A stretch of DNA of 64,000 bases from Prunus persica (lineage: Eukaryota > Streptophyta > Magnoliopsida > Rosales > Rosaceae): positions 13,701,339 to 13,765,338 of the forward strand of contig NC_034011.1 in assembly GCF_000346465.2 (NCBI RefSeq), read 5' to 3'. Position numbers and translations under genes: made by a program. The notes beneath the pieces are model-generated. The model had not been told where the DNA came from. It saw only the letters and a program-made list of their open reading frames with translations, and did no database searches. Positions 60,756 to 64,000 of the stretch are shown one piece after another. Position 1 is the stretch's first letter, and the number at the start of each line of letters is the position of its first letter.

Positions 60756-63066
60756 TGTAATAACCCAAACCTTAATTAATATTAACTATTAAACTATTAA
60801 GAGAAAATGACACTTTTGCCCTTAGAATATTCTAGTAAAGGAAAAGTTGACTTTTTGACCGAGAAAGAATTTGACTATTCTACTTGCATCGTTGCGTAGA
60901 GCACGACGAAACGAGTCCGTAGACATGAAGTGGACTCAAATCGGAGTTGTAACGAAGAAAATACGGTCAAAATACTTAGAAGGGCAAAACGGTAACCACC
61001 GCCAGTCACCTTCATAACCACTGCCATACTCCACTCCGACCGACGGCACCGGACCCAATCGAACCACCGCCGCTTCCTCTTCCTTTCCCGACCGGTCCCT
61101 ACCCTTGGAACTGATGTTTTTCGCCGGAAAACGCTCGAGATCACACCGGAGTTGACAGAACTTCCAAGCTTTCGTTCTCCTTCATCCGGCCACCAAATTG
61201 GACGAGTGAGGTATGGTTTTCTAGCTATTTTCCATGCTCTAGCTGCTGGTTGGGTAGGATTCCAGAAATTCCAAGCGTAGATCGTTCGATTTTCCAATCT
61301 AGGTTTCAGCTGATTTTGAAAGTGTGATTCCGGCAACTTTCGGCCACTTTTTGGGGTAGGTCCAAGAACAAAAGTGGTTCCAAAATGGGTGTTTTACCTA
61401 CGTTAGGAGTTTGGGCCGGCAGTATAGAGTTTTTCCGACCACCAGGAATTTCTCAAGCCACCCACGCGCTACCAGCACGTGTGGCGTTTTGGTGGGGATC
61501 ACACTCAATCCTAAAATGATCCTCGTGTTGTCACGAGTGCGTAAAAATTCGCGGATCTTAATTTGGATAACGTATGAACCCTGAACGGATTTCGCATCTT
61601 TTGTGATTTCTGGGTTCAATGGGTTCGAACCTTTGTTCGTGCGTTTGTGACCAAACCAACCGTCTGCTTGAGACCAGACTCTTGGGACTTGTGTCCTAGG
61701 TTTAACGGAACGTTAATGTTGGCATAGGAGTAACTTTAATTGGATGCACGCACTTCTAGGAGTCGGGGGTCAGGGTTTTATTTAAATATTTATATCGAGC
61801 AGTTTTATTAATATATATTATTATGATAATTGAATCAGGCACCCGGGCCCCAGTTGACCCGCAGGAGGGATCTTCAAAAGGTCCAGCGAGTTCGGACTAG
61901 TTGTGAGTGGACTTTTCTTTTATAAATGATTTTATGCAAATGAATTTCATTATTTGATCTTGAATAAGTTTTATTGAGTATGGTTTTCCTAGCATGATTT
62001 GTTGAAGTTAAATATCTTTATTTATATGCTGCCTAGTTGAAAATGCTAAAAAGATATGGAAAGTAAAGATTGAGATATATATCAGATAAAATGGCAGAAA
62101 AGTTCTAGATTTAACAATAATTCAGTTATTTATCAGACCTTTCAGAAATTTTATATTTTCTTAAGCCACCTTAGGTACCCAGTTATAGAAACAGGTTGCC
62201 TTCAGTTAAGACAATGTCCATGGACATCTAGGTTGCCTTCAATTTTGTCAGCGCGCTTGACATCTGCCTCACGAGTTTCGGGGACGCCGGGACCGTGGGA
62301 GCTAGGAATGCGGATCAGGCTGACTACGGTCCCCTGAATCATGCCAGTTTGCGGCTCGGGTTGACTTTGTGTCACCGAGACTTGCCAGGGGAATTGACGG
62401 ATTATCAGGAATTGACGGATATCAGGAATTGACAGAATTAAAGGGGTACACCTTGGTGGTAGTTTTAAACTGATTTTAGTGCTTTTAAGAGTTTAAAGAT
62501 GATTATGAGTATGATTGATTTATATTTATATATAACTGGGTGCATTGATTTCAGTATGTATATGATTAAAAGAATGAATTAGTTTTGTATAACTGTTTTT
62601 ACAGTATGTTCTTAAAACTTTGTTTTTGGGTCCACTCACCTTTTAAATGTTTTGCGCCCCCAGGCAGTAGACGTGCATCTGAAAACCACCACAGGGCAGT
62701 TTCCGCTTCCTGCATCTCTTCAGCTTAGTGTAGGGTTCTTGACCCTCCAGATGTTCTTCTTGTAAATTAACCTGTATAGATGCTCTGATATTACCCCTGG
62801 GCTCGAACTTTACTATTGATTGTATATATATACGCATGCTGGAAGTTGGGTTGTGTATAAATGCTTGTCTTGACATGTGTAATTTTGGGGATTGAACAAA
62901 TTACAGGGAAGACTTTGCCGAATTTTGGTAGAAGTCAAGGATAAAATGAAATTAAGTTTGTAACCAGAAGGGCAACCAGGTCATTTGTGCTCGGCACCTG
63001 CCAGGTGTCGATCACGAACAGGGTTCGGCTCGGATTCCAAAGGGGAATTTGGGTCAGGTCCTGTCA
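60756..63066 (+). repeat. Solo LTR with intact target duplication
   Basis: 2311 bp from TGTAATAACCC to GGTCCTGTCA, flanked by a perfect 5-bp duplication TCTGG (60751-60755 and 63067-63071). There is no internal region, primer site or coding sequence, so it is what remains after LTR-LTR recombination of a full element. The sequence style (TGTAATAACCC start, CTCAAATCGGAGTTGTAACG, GGACGCCGGGACCGTGGGAG) is typical of large Gypsy LTRs in dicots. Assignment to a lineage (Del/Tekay-like) is inference. Confidence 0.88.
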
Positions 63067-63129
63067 TCTGGAATCCTTCGATTTCAAGCTCCGTTATTCT
63101 ATTTCTTCCCTTTTTTCCCTTTTGACAAG

Positions 63130-63770
63130 CCACCCAAGTGCCTGATAAAGCTTTTATCAAGCTGCTGGAAATCTACTAAAGAGCCACCCATATTGCCACT
63201 TGAGTCATGCACAATCACACATTGCTAAAGAGCCACCCATATTGCCATTCCCCGAAGACCTTCCTTCGTATCCAACACACCATCAACATAATGTTTAAAA
63301 TTACCAGCCAGTGTGGGGCGTCAATTTCTACCCATGATCTGACAAAGAAACACTCCTATGGTGTGATGCATTAATTTGGTGATACTCCGCATCATAGTTC
63401 TTCGGACAGAAGAGAATACGCTCCGCAGACATCGGTTCAGAACCAAAAAAGAACTTCATTTCTGTCATTCCAAATTAACCACAAAACAATAGCAAACAGA
63501 GATGGCTTAGCAACTCAACTGGGATAAGCTCCAATGCAGCCAACAACCAAATAGCAGCATCATCCACTATCAAGGCTAGAAAAGTTTGCGGCAAGTCCAA
63601 CTTCTCCCAGACTTGATGAATTGCCTGCCGCACAGTGTCAGTCTCGTAGGGCATGAACAGCGGTTTCGCAGCCATCAGAACATCTGAAACAATTTTCCTC
63701 AGTTGATATCTTCCGTTGACCAAGGACAGCTCTTGTCGGAAGGGCGTTCTGAGCTAATAACCATAGAAAA
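63130..63770 (-). pseudogene. LINE RNase H-region remnant
   Basis: Minus-strand pieces resemble the end of plant LINE ORF2. 63723-63475 plus the adjoining GLIWNDRNEVLFWFG stretch (about 63480-63430) fits the zf-RVT to RNase H linker (W-x-x-RN-x-x-x-F). Further on, NFKHYVDGVLDTKEGLRG (about 63300) resembles the N-VDGA start of the RVT_3-type RNase H, and HDSSGNMGGSLVDFQQL (about 63190) its next strands. Stops and frameshifts break it. A direct duplication of AAGAGCCACCCATATTGCCA occurs at 63179 and 63228. Confidence 0.6.
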
Positions 63771-63843
63771 TACTGTATTAATTGAAGTTTGAATCTTTTT
63801 GATATTTGAATCTTCAGAGAGAGTTTAAAATTTTTTAATCTTC

Positions 63844-63862
63844 AGAGAGAGAGAGAGAGAGA
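63844..63862 (+). repeat. (GA)n microsatellite
   Basis: An uninterrupted GA dinucleotide run. The remaining DNA to the window end shows no gene. Confidence 0.85.
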
Positions 63863-64000
63863 ACCCTGATATCCATTTGGTTTTTGGTTCGGACGAGTCC
63901 TGTTGACTCTCCCGTATTTTGGTTATCATATAGGTTTAGTTTTAGTTTCATAGGAAAATATGATTTTGTTTTTTAAAAAAAATTACCGTTAATAATTTTT

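Noticed and set aside
1..64000. CRISPR arrays, bacterial operons, rRNA or intact tRNA genes
   Set aside because: None seen; the window is plant nuclear DNA, and the repeats found are minisatellites or transposon parts.

Overview
This is a nuclear genomic window from a dicot plant. It holds multi-exon genes with GT-AG introns, AT-rich intergenic DNA and dense, nested transposable elements. A woody rosid, most likely Rosaceae, is my best guess, because an antisense coiled-coil ORF at 21.0-21.6 kb looks like proteins I recall from repeat families of that group. That is a recollection, not a search.

Layout. 0-24.7 kb is a nest of mobile elements. A decayed Ty1/Copia element (271-6661) has a hAT-type transposon inside its 5' LTR. 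Its 3' LTR is broken by a decayed Ty3/Gypsy element (6662-16802). The Gypsy element carries a 4-kb PIF/Harbinger transposon at the end of pol and a second insertion in its 3' LTR. Next to it is a young LTR element without gag-pol (17858-24747). It has two 160-bp LTRs, a 5-bp target duplication, a captured antisense piece of a class I TCP transcription factor gene, tandem arrays and an antisense ORF.

24.7-60 kb is the gene-bearing half. It contains a small membrane protein gene (25.1 kb), an endo-beta-1,4-mannanase gene of 5 exons (30.9-35.0 kb), a convergent gene for a charged, probably nuclear, protein (35.7-36.5 kb, minus), the chloroplast ankyrin protein EMB506 (7 exons, 43.0-45.1 kb), and a UBC25/26-type ubiquitin-conjugating enzyme (6 exons, 52.0-57.6 kb). 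Between and inside them lie a fold-back MITE, a second Harbinger copy ending 192 bp before the EMB506 start codon, LINE remnants, a tRNA-derived SINE, a small Helitron and a truncated LTR. 57.6-64 kb is repeat-derived again and includes a 2.3-kb solo LTR with an intact 5-bp target duplication.

The host genes show no operon-like or pathway link. They share only their neighbourhood, and two of them have element termini within about 0.5 kb of the start codon. The most unusual object is the 6.9-kb non-autonomous LTR element with its captured TCP fragment and antisense ORF. Exon boundaries were placed by eye from splice consensus and reading-frame continuity. Percent identities were not computed, except for the base-by-base LTR comparison noted.
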